A stretch of 12,890 nucleotides of DNA from Actinomycetota bacterium (GCA_023488645.1 JAMDDL010000189.1:1-12890); one strand, 5' to 3'. Shown: positions 1-7,116, counted from the first letter of the stretch. Numbers and translations: made by a program. The notes: generated by a model not told the origin, from the sequence alone.

Positions 1-1374
1 CTCGCATTACTTTCCGGCTATATTAATAAGGTAAGAAAAGAAGAAAAAAATGTATTGTATATAATTTCAGGTGACATGGTTCAAGGCAGCCTTATTGATT
101 TCGAATATAAAGGCATTTCAACAATGGAAATAATGAATTATCTTGCTCCTGATATTGTAGCTCTGGGAAACCATGAATTTGACTATGGCCTTCCACATCT
201 GCTTTTTCTTGAAAAAATGGCAAATTTTCCAATAGTAAATGCGAATTTATATATTACTCATTATAATAAAAGATTGATGCTGCCATATCTGATCATAAAG
301 AAAGCAGGTTTTGATATTTTGTTTACCGGGATAGTAACTGAAAAAGTTATTGATTCGATAAAGCAGGACAAATTAATTTCAAGTTTTGTAACTCTTGAAG
401 AAGCAAGCAATGAAATCGGGATTATCTCAAATGCCTATAAAAATGATGATATTGATTTAACAATAGTTTTGACTCATATAGGTTTTGATTCTGATGTTGA
501 ACTTGCTAAATTATTAAAACCAGAATGGGGAATAGATTTAATAATTGGCGGACATTCACATACAATTTTGGAGCAGCCTGCATGTGTAAATGGAATCTAT
601 ATAACTCAAGCCGGAGTTGGAACAGATCAGATTGGAAGGTTTGATATTCTGGTTGATGATGACACAAACAGTATTATTGAAATGAAATGGCAGCTTATTC
701 CAATAGACAGCGATATTGCCGAACCTGATAAAGAGCTTGAAGAATATATAAATTCTTTTAAGGAAGATGTTGACAGAAAATATAATACAATCATATGTAA
801 ATTTGCAAAAAAACTTACTCATCCGCAAAGAGAAATTGAAACAGAACTTGGCAACCTGATATCGGATGCTTTTGCTGAAATAGCTGAAACGGATATCATG
901 TTAACCGGAGCAGGGTCTATCAGGATTAAAGAAATGGGTCCTTTAGTTACATTAAAAGATGCAATGTCCTGTTTTCCTTATGATGATACATTAAGCAGGC
1001 ATTTTATCCCCGGAAGCAAGATAAAAAAAATATTTTCACATTTCATGAGACCTGAAAACAGAAATGGAGAAGGTGAATGTTATCAGGTAAATAAAAGAAT
1101 AAAAGCAGTTTATGATGACAATAAAAAAGAATTAATTTCACTTGATTTTGACGGCAAGCCGATAGAGAATGATCAATTCTATAAAATTGCCATGCAGGGA
1201 TATCATTTTAATAATTCACAAGCTTACCTTAATATTTCCAATGAAGAATTAATGGAATCCGGCAAATCAAAGGTTATATCAACCTCTGCACAACAAGTTT
1301 TGCTTGAATATTTAAGAAATCACCAGAATGTTGATGGAAGAATTGAAGGAAGGTTCACTTACATAAAAAGTTAA
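1..1374 (+). CDS. 5'-nucleotidase / metallophosphoesterase family protein (5' end cut by window)
   Basis: The protein probably hydrolyses phosphate from nucleotides or related phosphoesters, as in the UshA/YfkN/CpdB-like 5'-nucleotidase superfamily. Its frame is open from base 1 (LALLSGYINKVRKEEKNVLY...), so the true start lies upstream. A TTG at 55 is in frame but falls inside the conserved first domain and is not a credible start. Seen in the sequence: the GDMVQG metal-binding motif near base 70, GNHEFDYG at 166-189, and GGHSHT at 547-564. These are three of the usual dimetal-site motifs. The first one (DxH) would lie upstream of the window. The C-terminal part, with LGNLISDAFAEIAETDIMLTGAG at about 850-910, matches the 5'-nucleotidase C-terminal substrate-binding domain. 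Export cannot be judged because the N-terminus is missing. The gene ends 11 bp from the convergent PII gene. The superfamily call is firm; the exact substrate is unknown. Confidence 0.9.
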   Translation, partial: LALLSGYINKVRKEEKNVLYIISGDMVQGSLIDFEYKGISTMEIMNYLAPDIVALGNHEFDYGLPHLLFLEKMANFPIVNANLYITHYNKRLMLPYLIIKKAGFDILFTGIVTEKVIDSIKQDKLISSFVTLEEASNEIGIISNAYKNDDIDLTIVLTHIGFDSDVELAKLLKPEWGIDLIIGGHSHTILEQPACVNGIYITQAGVGTDQIGRFDILVDDDTNSIIEMKWQLIPIDSDIAEPDKELEEYINSFKEDVDRKYNTIICKFAKKLTHPQREIETELGNLISDAFAEIAETDIMLTGAGSIRIKEMGPLVTLKDAMSCFPYDDTLSRHFIPGSKIKKIFSHFMRPENRNGEGECYQVNKRIKAVYDDNKKELISLDFDGKPIENDQFYKIAMQGYHFNNSQAYLNISNEELMESGKSKVISTSAQQVLLEYLRNHQNVDGRIEGRFTYIKS

Positions 1375-1385
1375 AAAAATTTTTC

Positions 1386-1730
1386 TTATCCTATGGCTAC
1401 TGAACCTTCTTCGCCAGTTCTTATTCTTATGCATCTATGCAAGTCCAAAACGAAAATTTTCCCATCCCCAATTTTACCGGTATAAGCGCCCTTTTTTATT
1501 GCCTCTATTGTTCTTTCAACAAAATCTTCGTTTACTGCAATTTCAAGTCTTATTTTTTTTAACAGATTAACTTCATCTATTTCTATTCCCCTGTAGGTTT
1601 CAGAATATCCTTTCTGCTGCCCGCATCCAAGAACATTTGAAACAGTCATTTTGTAAACTTCAGCTTCAAAAAGTGCCTGTTTTACTTCAGGTAATTTATG
1701 TGGTTGTATCATTGCTATAATAAGTTTCAT
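1386..1730 (-). CDS. PII-family nitrogen regulatory protein (GlnB/GlnK-like)
   Basis: This is a small trimeric PII sensor, which in its family binds ATP/ADP and 2-oxoglutarate and controls ammonium transport or nitrogen assimilation by protein contact. The start chosen is the ATG at 1730 (MKLIIAMIQPHKL). It has a perfect AAGGAGGA ribosome site at 1735-1742, and the usual family N-terminus begins here. An in-frame ATG at 1766 would add 12 unconserved residues. The product is 114 aa, normal for PII. Visible motifs are the T-loop stretch GQQKGYSETYRG (residues 37-48), the B-loop TGKIGDGKIF (84-93, with the ATP-binding lysine at 91) and the C-loop IRIRTGEEG (101-109). Tyr46 is present. Position 51, the tyrosine uridylylated in E. 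coli GlnB, is Ile, and the T-loop has one extra residue. No amtB or glnA is adjacent; the gene stands alone between a nucleotidase and an MFS gene. GlnB and GlnK cannot be told apart from sequence alone. Confidence 0.93.
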   Translation of the reverse strand: MKLIIAMIQPHKLPEVKQALFEAEVYKMTVSNVLGCGQQKGYSETYRGIEIDEVNLLKKIRLEIAVNEDFVERTIEAIKKGAYTGKIGDGKIFVLDLHRCIRIRTGEEGSVAIG

Positions 1731-1965
1731 TGATTCCTCCTTAAATTGTTTTAATCCCGAATCCATAAAAATGTCATTCTTAAATATAATTGTGAAAAAA
1801 AGTCGCTGATTCTTTTTAAATTAAAAAATAAAAACTTTATTTACCGTATAAGATAATAGAAAATTCCAGCGAATTATTAAACTAATTCTATCGGATGAAT
1901 TTTAAGGACAGGTTAATTTTATGTTAAATCTATGTTAAATAGTTTGATAAGAATCTTAAATAATG
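1731..1965. other. Intergenic region between PII and MFS genes
   Basis: About 235 bp, AT-rich, with no gene. It must hold the PII promoter (minus strand) and the end of the MFS transcript, but no clear -35/-10 pair or GC-rich terminator is visible. TATGTTAAAT occurs twice in tandem (1920-1929 and 1931-1940), one base apart. Confidence 0.3.
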
Positions 1966-3156
1966 TTATCCTTGCAGTCTTTTTCTTTCAGCGTAAGGCA
2001 TAAAAAACATTGCCATAATTGCAACAACCGGAAGAATAAGCATTATATGGATAGTTCTTTCTATTCCAATTTTATCTGCAAGTTTTCCAATAAACATCAT
2101 TGTTATACCTGCAAAACCGGAGGAAAATCCAATGACCAGTGAGGAAGCAAGGCTTAAATTTTTTGGAAATATTTCATGAGATAAGCTTATACACAGAGGA
2201 ACAGTTGAGATCAGGAAAAAACCTGTCAATATAAATAAAATTATATTTACAGGTGCATAAGTCTTAAAGATAAAATAAATTAATGGAATTATTGCAAGAT
2301 ATGCGATTTGGATTAAAACACTTCTTTTTAGCCTGTCTGCAAAATAAGATGAAAAAACGCCGCCTATCCCGCCGATAAATCCAAAAATCAAAAGGATAAT
2401 ACTTATATTAATTACATTTATTTTCAGGTTTGTAAAATATAGCGGCATGAATGTAAGAAGTCCCATCCATGTCAGATCCCTTGAAAATGCTGCAAGCCAG
2501 ACTAAAAAAATATGAAGCAATTTTGCTTTTATAAATTTGGTACTGTCAGCTTCAGTTTTTTGTGAAACATTTCTTGACAGTTTCTTTTTTTTATCATAGA
2601 CGGAAAATGATTTTAATAAAAAAATTGCTATTAATATTCCTGGGATCATTGCAAATGGAGAAAATTTTATACCTATTTTGTCTATGATTGAAATAAAAAA
2701 AAGAGAACCTACCGAATATCCGATATTACCTCCAAGAGCGATAATAGAATTTCCAAATCCCTTTTTTTTGCCTCTGTATTCAGCGCCAATTGCCGCACTT
2801 GGCGGATGAAAAGCTGAAACTCCAAGATTGCCAAGAAACAATAATATCAAAACAACGAAATAATTCGGCATTATCGCAATTAAAGATAAAAATACGGCAG
2901 CGGAAAATATACCATAAAAAAAATAATTTTTTACTCCATGTTTATCTGATAAATATCCGAACAAAGGCTGTGTTAAGCTATTGGATATTTGTGAAATGGC
3001 AGTTAATAAGGACACCTGGAATAATGACAAATCAAATTTTACTGCAATAAGGGGAATTACTCCAACTATGAAAGCAGGGTAAAGATCAACCGCAAAATGA
3101 CCTATTGACGATAAACTTATATTATAAACATTTGGTTTTATCTTTTCCCTTAGCAT
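1966..3156 (-). CDS. MFS transporter, fosmidomycin-resistance (Fsr)-like
   Basis: This is a major facilitator superfamily membrane transporter, probably a proton-driven exporter. The 396-aa length and about 12 hydrophobic segments are typical. Family marks resemble Fsr: H20-F-x-V-D-L-Y-P in the first helix, the MFS loop motif GYLSDKHG at 67-74, and GVSAFHPPSAA at 112-122. A charged cytosolic linker lies at about 186-212 between the two six-helix halves, and a second MFS-type loop (FADRLKR) follows in the C-terminal half. The ATG start at 3156 has GGGGA seven bases upstream. A promoter (TTGATA, 16 bp, TAGAAT) lies just ahead, so the gene is probably transcribed alone, divergent from the SRP RNA. 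Fsr-like proteins are often annotated as drug exporters, but the natural substrate cannot be read from the sequence. Confidence 0.88.
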   Translation of the reverse strand: MLREKIKPNVYNISLSSIGHFAVDLYPAFIVGVIPLIAVKFDLSLFQVSLLTAISQISNSLTQPLFGYLSDKHGVKNYFFYGIFSAAVFLSLIAIMPNYFVVLILLFLGNLGVSAFHPPSAAIGAEYRGKKKGFGNSIIALGGNIGYSVGSLFFISIIDKIGIKFSPFAMIPGILIAIFLLKSFSVYDKKKKLSRNVSQKTEADSTKFIKAKLLHIFLVWLAAFSRDLTWMGLLTFMPLYFTNLKINVINISIILLIFGFIGGIGGVFSSYFADRLKRSVLIQIAYLAIIPLIYFIFKTYAPVNIILFILTGFFLISTVPLCISLSHEIFPKNLSLASSLVIGFSSGFAGITMMFIGKLADKIGIERTIHIMLILPVVAIMAMFFMPYAERKRLQG

Positions 3157-3188
3157 CTTTTCCCCGGACTTTTATATGCAATTAGAAA

Positions 3189-3216
3189 ATTCTACTAGTT
3201 TAAATTTAATTATCAA
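3189..3216 (-). promoter_or_regulatory. Putative sigma-70-type promoter of the MFS gene
   Basis: On the minus strand, TTGATA (3216-3211) and TAGAAT (3194-3189) are separated by 16 bp, each one base from consensus. The predicted start near 3182 gives a leader of about 26 bases, room for the GGGGA ribosome site and the ATG at 3156. It is divergent from the SRP RNA promoter. Confidence 0.5.
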
Positions 3217-3272
3217 CAATTTTTTTTCATGCAGTTTGCAGTTTGCCTGTATAATTTTTTTTATTTATTTTA

Positions 3273-3278
3273 TATAAT
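3273..3278 (+). promoter_or_regulatory. Putative -10 box of the SRP RNA promoter
   Basis: TATAAT at 3273-3278 lies 6-8 bases before the expected 5' end of the SRP RNA. No good -35 hexamer stands at 16-18 bp; the upstream segment is a run of T/A after a second TATAAT at 3250-3255. The box is assigned from its position relative to the RNA, not from a complete promoter match. Confidence 0.4.
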
Positions 3279-3284
3279 CAATAT

Positions 3285-3559
3285 TGACCGTGCTAGGCGG
3301 GGAGCTAGCGGTGCCCTGTAACTCACAATCCGCTACAGTGAGGCTGAATTCCGGTATTTGAGGTTTATTGCAGTAAGGTCAGCTATTCTGCAAGCAGCGT
3401 TGAAAGTCGGGTCTTGTGCGGCGAAGTCTTACAAACCCCGTCAGGTCCGAGAGGAAGCAGCGGTAAGTAAATTGCTTCGGGTGCCACAAGGAAGCCTGGC
3501 TGGAGCCGGCTGCAGGAAGGGCGCTTGGTGTTATAAATCGAAGACCGGTGCATGGTCTT
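3285..3559 (+). ncRNA. ffs: Signal recognition particle RNA, large bacterial type with Alu domain
   Basis: This is the RNA scaffold of the signal recognition particle, which with Ffh targets membrane and secreted proteins to the translocon. It is about 275 nt, like the long SRP RNA of Bacillus. Alu domain: GTGCTAGGCGGGGAG at the 5' end, CCCTGTAACTCAC with the conserved UGUAA turn, a CTCAC/GTGAG helix (3322-3326 with 3338-3342), and a perfect six-base loop-loop complement TAGCGG (3306-3311) with CCGCTA (3330-3335). S domain: GTCAGGTCC, a GAGA tetraloop (3449-3452), then GGAAGCAGC, the Ffh-binding helix 8. The ends close by pairing GACCGTGC (3286-3293) with GCATGGTC (3550-3557). It is clearly richer in G+C than its surroundings. 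It lies directly upstream of dnaX, a common order. The short open frame across it is not a gene. Exact ends are uncertain by a few bases. Confidence 0.95.
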
Positions 3560-3573
3560 TAAGTTTTATTTTC
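3541..3573 (+). terminator. Possible intrinsic terminator at the 3' end of the SRP RNA
   Basis: AAGACC (3541-3546) and GGTCTT (3554-3559) form a 6-bp stem around a 7-base loop, followed by a T-rich but interrupted tail (TAAGTTTTATTTTCT). The right arm is shared with the helix that closes the mature RNA. The tail is imperfect, so partial readthrough into dnaX is plausible. Confidence 0.4.
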
Positions 3574-3591
3574 TAAAATTAAATCAAAAAA

Positions 3592-5559
3592 ATGGGATAT
3601 ATTTCAATATACAGAAAGTGGAGACCTCAAAATTTCAGTGAAATTGTAGGTCAGGACGATACTGTAAAAACACTTAAGAATGCCATTAAAACCAGCAGGT
3701 TGTCTCATGCATATATTTTTTGCGGACCGAGAGGTACAGGCAAAACTTCTACTGCAAGGATACTTGCAAAAGCGGTCAATTGCAAGGAAAGGGAGAAGGA
3801 TAAAAACCATATTGAACCTTGCAATATCTGTGAAAACTGTATAAGCATAACCAACGGGACAAATGTTGACGTTATCGAAATAGATGCTGCTTCAAATAGA
3901 AAAGTAGAAACAGCTCGTGATCTTATTGAAAAAGTTAATTATCTGCCAAACTATCTTAAGAAAAAAGTGTATATAATTGACGAAGTCCATATGCTTACCG
4001 ATGCAGCATTTAATACACTTCTTAAAACTCTGGAGGAGCCACCGGAACATGTCATGTTTATTCTGGCTACAACGGAACCTGAAAAAGTTTTACCAACAAT
4101 TTTATCAAGATGTCAGAGATTTAACTTTAAACCTATAAGTTCAGATTCCATTACAAAGAAACTAAAAACAATTTCTGCGAAAGAAAATATTGATATCAGC
4201 GATGCAGCTTTAAGTCTGATTTCAAAATATTCGGGAGGTAGCCAGAGAGATGCAAATGTAATACTTGAAAAATTAGCATCTCTTGATGAAGATAAAATAA
4301 AAGTTGAAGATGTTGCAGCATTACTTGGTGCGGTAGACTTTGAAATTTTATTTGAACTCACAAATATACTTATAGAAAATAATATAAGTGAAGCATTATT
4401 TTTTGAGCATAGGCTTCAGGAAAGCTATCAGAATTTGAGAATTTTTGTAGAAGAATTTTTAAATCATCTGCATACCCTTTTTATTATTAAAAATTATGAA
4501 TCTGCCTATGAGATATTAAATATAAATGCAGAATACAGGGAAAAATACAGCGATCAGGCAAAATTAATTACAAATAATGCTCTTCATTATTATATAGATC
4601 TGTTTACTGATCTTTACAGGGAAATAAAGATAAGTGAAGGCAGCAAAATTTTATTCAGATCTGCTTTAATTAAAGCAGTAATTTATAACGGGAATGATAA
4701 TGAAAATAAGGAAGCTAATGTTTTTGGTTCTTCTGACGAAAAAATATCTGTTTTTGACAGGGAAATAAAAGATTTAAATTTGAAAATTATTGAAATTCAG
4801 AGAAATCTTATAAATATTTCAAATGAATTAAAAGAAAAATATGAAAATATTAATGTTAATAAATTTGAAAAGGAAGAATTGAAGCAATCGGCGGCAGTAC
4901 CGCTGAAAGTAAGTTCTGAAACTGAAATAAAAACCGGGACAAAAGAAAATAAGCAAGCTGCTTCTGAAAATAAGGAGTCTCTAAAAGAATCAGGCACTTC
5001 TAAAGGTTCAGCAAATGATATTGCTGCAGGCAAAATCATATCAGACTGGGACAGGATCTGCAAATCCTTGAGATCAAAGGAAAAAGGTATACCGCTTTAT
5101 TCTCAATTTGTTGAAACCAGAAAGTTAAAGATAAATAATGACAGCATTTTATTTTATCTTCCTGATAATTACAAATTTCATAAAGAAAGCTTAAACAAAC
5201 CTGAAAATCTTAAGAAGATTGAAGAATCCATAAGGGAAGTTACAGGAAGCCTATTTAAGGTAAATTTCTTTTTTGAGGGTGAGGGAAAGGATCTGACTGA
5301 CATAAAGAATTTAACGGGCAGTATGAAGAAAACAAGTTTAAGCCAGGACAGGATTGAAGAAAAAGGTAAAGTCATAGAAGATATTGACAAAGATGAAAAA
5401 ATTAAAACACAAATAAAAAAACAATACTTTAAAATTAAAGAAGCAAATAATCAGGACAGTGATTTTGATTATTATGTCAATCCGGATGAAGATAAGATTG
5501 AAGAATATAATTATTTAGAGAAAAAATTTGGAATAAAGGAGAAAAAAAGTGGGGATTAA
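3592..5559 (+). CDS. dnaX: DNA polymerase III subunit gamma/tau
   Basis: DnaX is the AAA+ ATPase of the clamp loader. It loads the sliding clamp on DNA and, as tau, links polymerases and helicase at the replication fork. The N-terminus (MGYISIYRKWRPQNFSEIVGQ) is the standard family start. Visible motifs: Walker A GPRGTGKT (residues 45-52), zinc-binding cysteines 64, 77, 80 and 83, Walker B IIDEVHML (128-135), the SRC motif (172-174) and sensor 2 GGSQRDA (215-221). The clamp-loader core runs to about 370. It is followed by a Lys/Glu/Ser-rich linker and a C-terminal part resembling tau domain V. The length of 655 aa is close to full-length tau. The ATG has no Shine-Dalgarno sequence and lies 33 bases after the SRP RNA. 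The last 11 bases overlap the GTG start of ybaB, which suggests coupling. An in-frame A7 run at 5415-5421 could allow slippage, but would remove only about 43 residues. Confidence 0.97.
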   Translation: MGYISIYRKWRPQNFSEIVGQDDTVKTLKNAIKTSRLSHAYIFCGPRGTGKTSTARILAKAVNCKEREKDKNHIEPCNICENCISITNGTNVDVIEIDAASNRKVETARDLIEKVNYLPNYLKKKVYIIDEVHMLTDAAFNTLLKTLEEPPEHVMFILATTEPEKVLPTILSRCQRFNFKPISSDSITKKLKTISAKENIDISDAALSLISKYSGGSQRDANVILEKLASLDEDKIKVEDVAALLGAVDFEILFELTNILIENNISEALFFEHRLQESYQNLRIFVEEFLNHLHTLFIIKNYESAYEILNINAEYREKYSDQAKLITNNALHYYIDLFTDLYREIKISEGSKILFRSALIKAVIYNGNDNENKEANVFGSSDEKISVFDREIKDLNLKIIEIQRNLINISNELKEKYENINVNKFEKEELKQSAAVPLKVSSETEIKTGTKENKQAASENKESLKESGTSKGSANDIAAGKIISDWDRICKSLRSKEKGIPLYSQFVETRKLKINNDSILFYLPDNYKFHKESLNKPENLKKIEESIREVTGSLFKVNFFFEGEGKDLTDIKNLTGSMKKTSLSQDRIEEKGKVIEDIDKDEKIKTQIKKQYFKIKEANNQDSDFDYYVNPDEDKIEEYNYLEKKFGIKEKKSGD

Positions 5560-5863
5560 TTACGGCGATTTAATGAAGCAGGCAAGAGCAATGCAAAAAC
5601 AGCTTGAAATAATCCAGAATGAATTAAAAGATATGGTTTTTGAAGCTTCTTCCGGCGGTGGGGTTGTAAAAGTAAAGGTTAACGGTGACCAGGAACTGCT
5701 GGAGGTTAAAATAAATCCTGAAATGGTTGATGCAAGTGATATTGAAATGCTGGAAGATATGGTTATGGTTGCCATAAATGACGCATTAACTCAATCAAAA
5801 AATGAGTATAAAAATAAGATGGGCTCACTTGCAGGCGGGATGAATATGCCGGGCTTATTTTAA
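5549..5863 (+). CDS. YbaB/EbfC family nucleoid-associated DNA-binding protein
   Basis: This is a small dimeric DNA-binding protein of the YbaB/EbfC family, which binds DNA as a clamp-like dimer and is usually encoded between dnaX and recR. It has 104 aa, the normal length. Seen: an N-terminal helix MGINYGDLMKQARAMQKQLE, the family signature around SSGGGVVKVKVNGDQELLEVKINPE (about residues 34-58), a C-terminal helix with NDALTQSKNEYKNKM, and a Gly/Met-rich tail ending GLF. The GTG start at 5549 is supported by AAAGGAG at 5535-5541 with 7-base spacing, and it overlaps the end of dnaX. The usual next gene, recR, is missing; about 185 bp of AT-rich DNA and then a sugar operon promoter follow. Confidence 0.95.
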   Translation: MGINYGDLMKQARAMQKQLEIIQNELKDMVFEASSGGGVVKVKVNGDQELLEVKINPEMVDASDIEMLEDMVMVAINDALTQSKNEYKNKMGSLAGGMNMPGLF

Positions 5864-6011
5864 TTTCTCTGCCTTTATTAATTAAAGACTATTCTTTTTA
5901 AAGTTTCCATCAATCAGCTCTGGAAAATGAAAATTTTATTATTAAGCTAAATAAATATTTTGCAAAAACTCAGCAAAAATTAGCCTTTAAAACCGGAATT
6001 AAAAAAATAAA
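5864..6011 (+). other. Intergenic segment after ybaB with a weak hairpin
   Basis: No gene is seen here. One possible fold is GCTAA (5946-5950) with TTAGC (5980-5984) and TTTTGC (5958-5963) with GCAAAA (5973-5978), around a 9-base loop and with an asymmetric bulge. No U-run follows, so it is a poor terminator candidate. A smaller AAAGA/TCTTT hairpin before TTTTT at about 5884-5899 is an alternative end point for the dnaX-ybaB transcript. Confidence 0.2.
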
Positions 6012-6041
6012 TTGACAAATATTTATAATTAGTTTTATAAT
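6012..6041 (+). promoter_or_regulatory. Consensus sigma-70-type promoter of the sugar operon
   Basis: TTGACA (6012-6017) and TATAAT (6036-6041) both match consensus perfectly, with an 18-bp spacer. Transcription would begin near 6048, inside the inverted repeat, giving a leader of about 72 bases before the regulator gene. A second TATAAT (6042-6047) is too far from the -35 box to serve it. A promoter this strong overlapped by an operator is the expected arrangement for repression. Confidence 0.75.
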
Positions 6042-6067
6042 TATAATGTACAAATGTACATTATAAT
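6040..6067. promoter_or_regulatory. Operator: perfect 13-bp inverted repeat over the -10/+20 region
   Basis: Arm ATTATAATGTACA (6040-6052) and arm TGTACATTATAAT (6055-6067) are exact reverse complements separated by AA. The repeat starts in the -10 box and covers the predicted start site, so a bound protein should block RNA polymerase. The SorC-family regulator encoded 53 bases downstream is the obvious candidate ligand (inference, by autoregulation common in the family). Confidence 0.7.
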
Positions 6068-6091
6068 GAACAATTAATCAATTATTGTACA
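6067..6091. promoter_or_regulatory. Second, imperfect operator-like inverted repeat
   Basis: TGAACAAT (6067-6074) and ATTGTACA (6084-6091) form an inverted repeat with one mismatch and a 9-base spacer. It shares the TGWACA core of the neighbouring perfect operator. A further TGAACA occurs at 6098-6103. It may be an auxiliary site for the same regulator. Confidence 0.4.
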
Positions 6092-6119
6092 TATCTATGA
6101 ACAAAAATTTCAATCAATA

Positions 6120-7061
6120 ATGTCGGCAGATAAACGCAGAAAAACAATTTATAAAGTCTTAAGAATGTATTATGTAGATAATCTTACTCAAAATGAAATA
6201 GCTAATAGGTTATCCATATCAAGAATAAAAGTTGCAAGATATATTTATTATGCAAAGGCTCATAAATTAGTTGAAACAAAATTAAATTTTCCGATTAATG
6301 AAAATGATGAACTTGAAACTGAATTTGAAAATAAATATGGTTTAAAGGAATGCAGGATAGTACCTTCTTTTGAAAATATTGAAGATACATATAAATACAT
6401 AGCAATTGAGCTTGCCGATATTCTGGGAAGAATTTTAAATGACGATGAATATGTTGGTATCTCCTGGGGGACAACTCTTGAAGGAGTTTCAAGATATTTA
6501 AAACTTAATAAAAAAATAAATGTAAATGTGATCCCAGTTACAGGTGCAATTGGCATTCAGGGACAGGATAATTCAACAAATTTTGTAATTAAAAACTTTG
6601 CGGATAAGATAGGCGGCAGATATTATCCTATCCATATCCCGAATATTGTTGATTCAAAAAAAGCAAAAAAAATACTGGAAGCAGACAGCCAGACCAGGAA
6701 TATCATTGAACTGAATAAAAAATTAAGCACGGTAATTTTAGCTGTAAGTGCAGCAAGTCTTGATACAAGTTTCAGCAGACTGGGAGCTTTCAACCAGAAG
6801 GATATAGATTATCTGGACTCGCTGGGTGTTGTTGGAATATTAAATTTTGAATTCTTAAATGCTGCCGGAGAATTAGTTGAAAATATGATAAATGACAGAA
6901 TAGTCAGGATACTTCCGTTTGAATCAATCAGAAAAATAAAAAACTCAATACTGATATCCTGGGGACCTAAAAAAGTAGAAATTTTAAAAGCATGTATTAA
7001 AAATAAAAATATTAATATTCTTTTAACAGATGAAGAGACAGCAAGAGCTATATCATGTTAA
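6120..7061 (+). CDS. SorC-family transcriptional regulator (sugar-binding)
   Basis: This is a DNA-binding regulator of the SorC/LsrR/CggR-like family, in which a C-terminal domain related to sugar-phosphate isomerases binds a phosphosugar that controls operator binding. It has 313 aa, typical. Seen: an N-terminal helix-turn-helix at about residues 20-45 (DNLTQNEIANRLSISRIKV), then the sugar-binding domain with GISWGTTLEGV (113-123), PVTGAIG (139-145), a central LSTVILAVSAA strand, and C-terminal ISWGPKKVEIL and DEETARAI. The ATG at 6120 fits the family N-terminus although no clear ribosome site precedes it; a seven-codon frame from 6097 ends TAATG on this start. It is the first gene of the operon, 55 bp ahead of the kinase, and has operators in its own promoter. 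It is probably a local repressor released by the phosphorylated substrate of the kinase. Whether it represses or activates is inferred from operator position only. Confidence 0.92.
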   Translation: MSADKRRKTIYKVLRMYYVDNLTQNEIANRLSISRIKVARYIYYAKAHKLVETKLNFPINENDELETEFENKYGLKECRIVPSFENIEDTYKYIAIELADILGRILNDDEYVGISWGTTLEGVSRYLKLNKKINVNVIPVTGAIGIQGQDNSTNFVIKNFADKIGGRYYPIHIPNIVDSKKAKKILEADSQTRNIIELNKKLSTVILAVSAASLDTSFSRLGAFNQKDIDYLDSLGVVGILNFEFLNAAGELVENMINDRIVRILPFESIRKIKNSILISWGPKKVEILKACIKNKNINILLTDEETARAISC

Positions 7062-7116
7062 TTTTTTAAAGCGTTATTTTGAGAAAATTAAAATATTTTA
7101 AAAAGGAGCAGATTCA

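Noticed and set aside
1369..1390. A-run/T-run between convergent genes as a bidirectional terminator
   Set aside because: It is A7T5 without any GC-containing stem, so an intrinsic terminator cannot be claimed.
3231..3246. Tandem GCAGTTT repeat between the divergent promoters
   Set aside because: Only two copies of seven bases; no link to a known site and too short to interpret.
3358..3576. 72-codon open frame on the plus strand
   Set aside because: It lies entirely over the SRP RNA, whose conserved Alu and S-domain motifs fully explain the sequence.
5415..5421. In-frame A AAA AAA heptamer in dnaX as a programmed frameshift (tau/gamma) site
   Set aside because: A -1 shift would stop three codons later and shorten the protein by only about 43 residues, leaving nothing like gamma. 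No stimulatory hairpin or internal Shine-Dalgarno is evident, and such A-runs are common at this composition.
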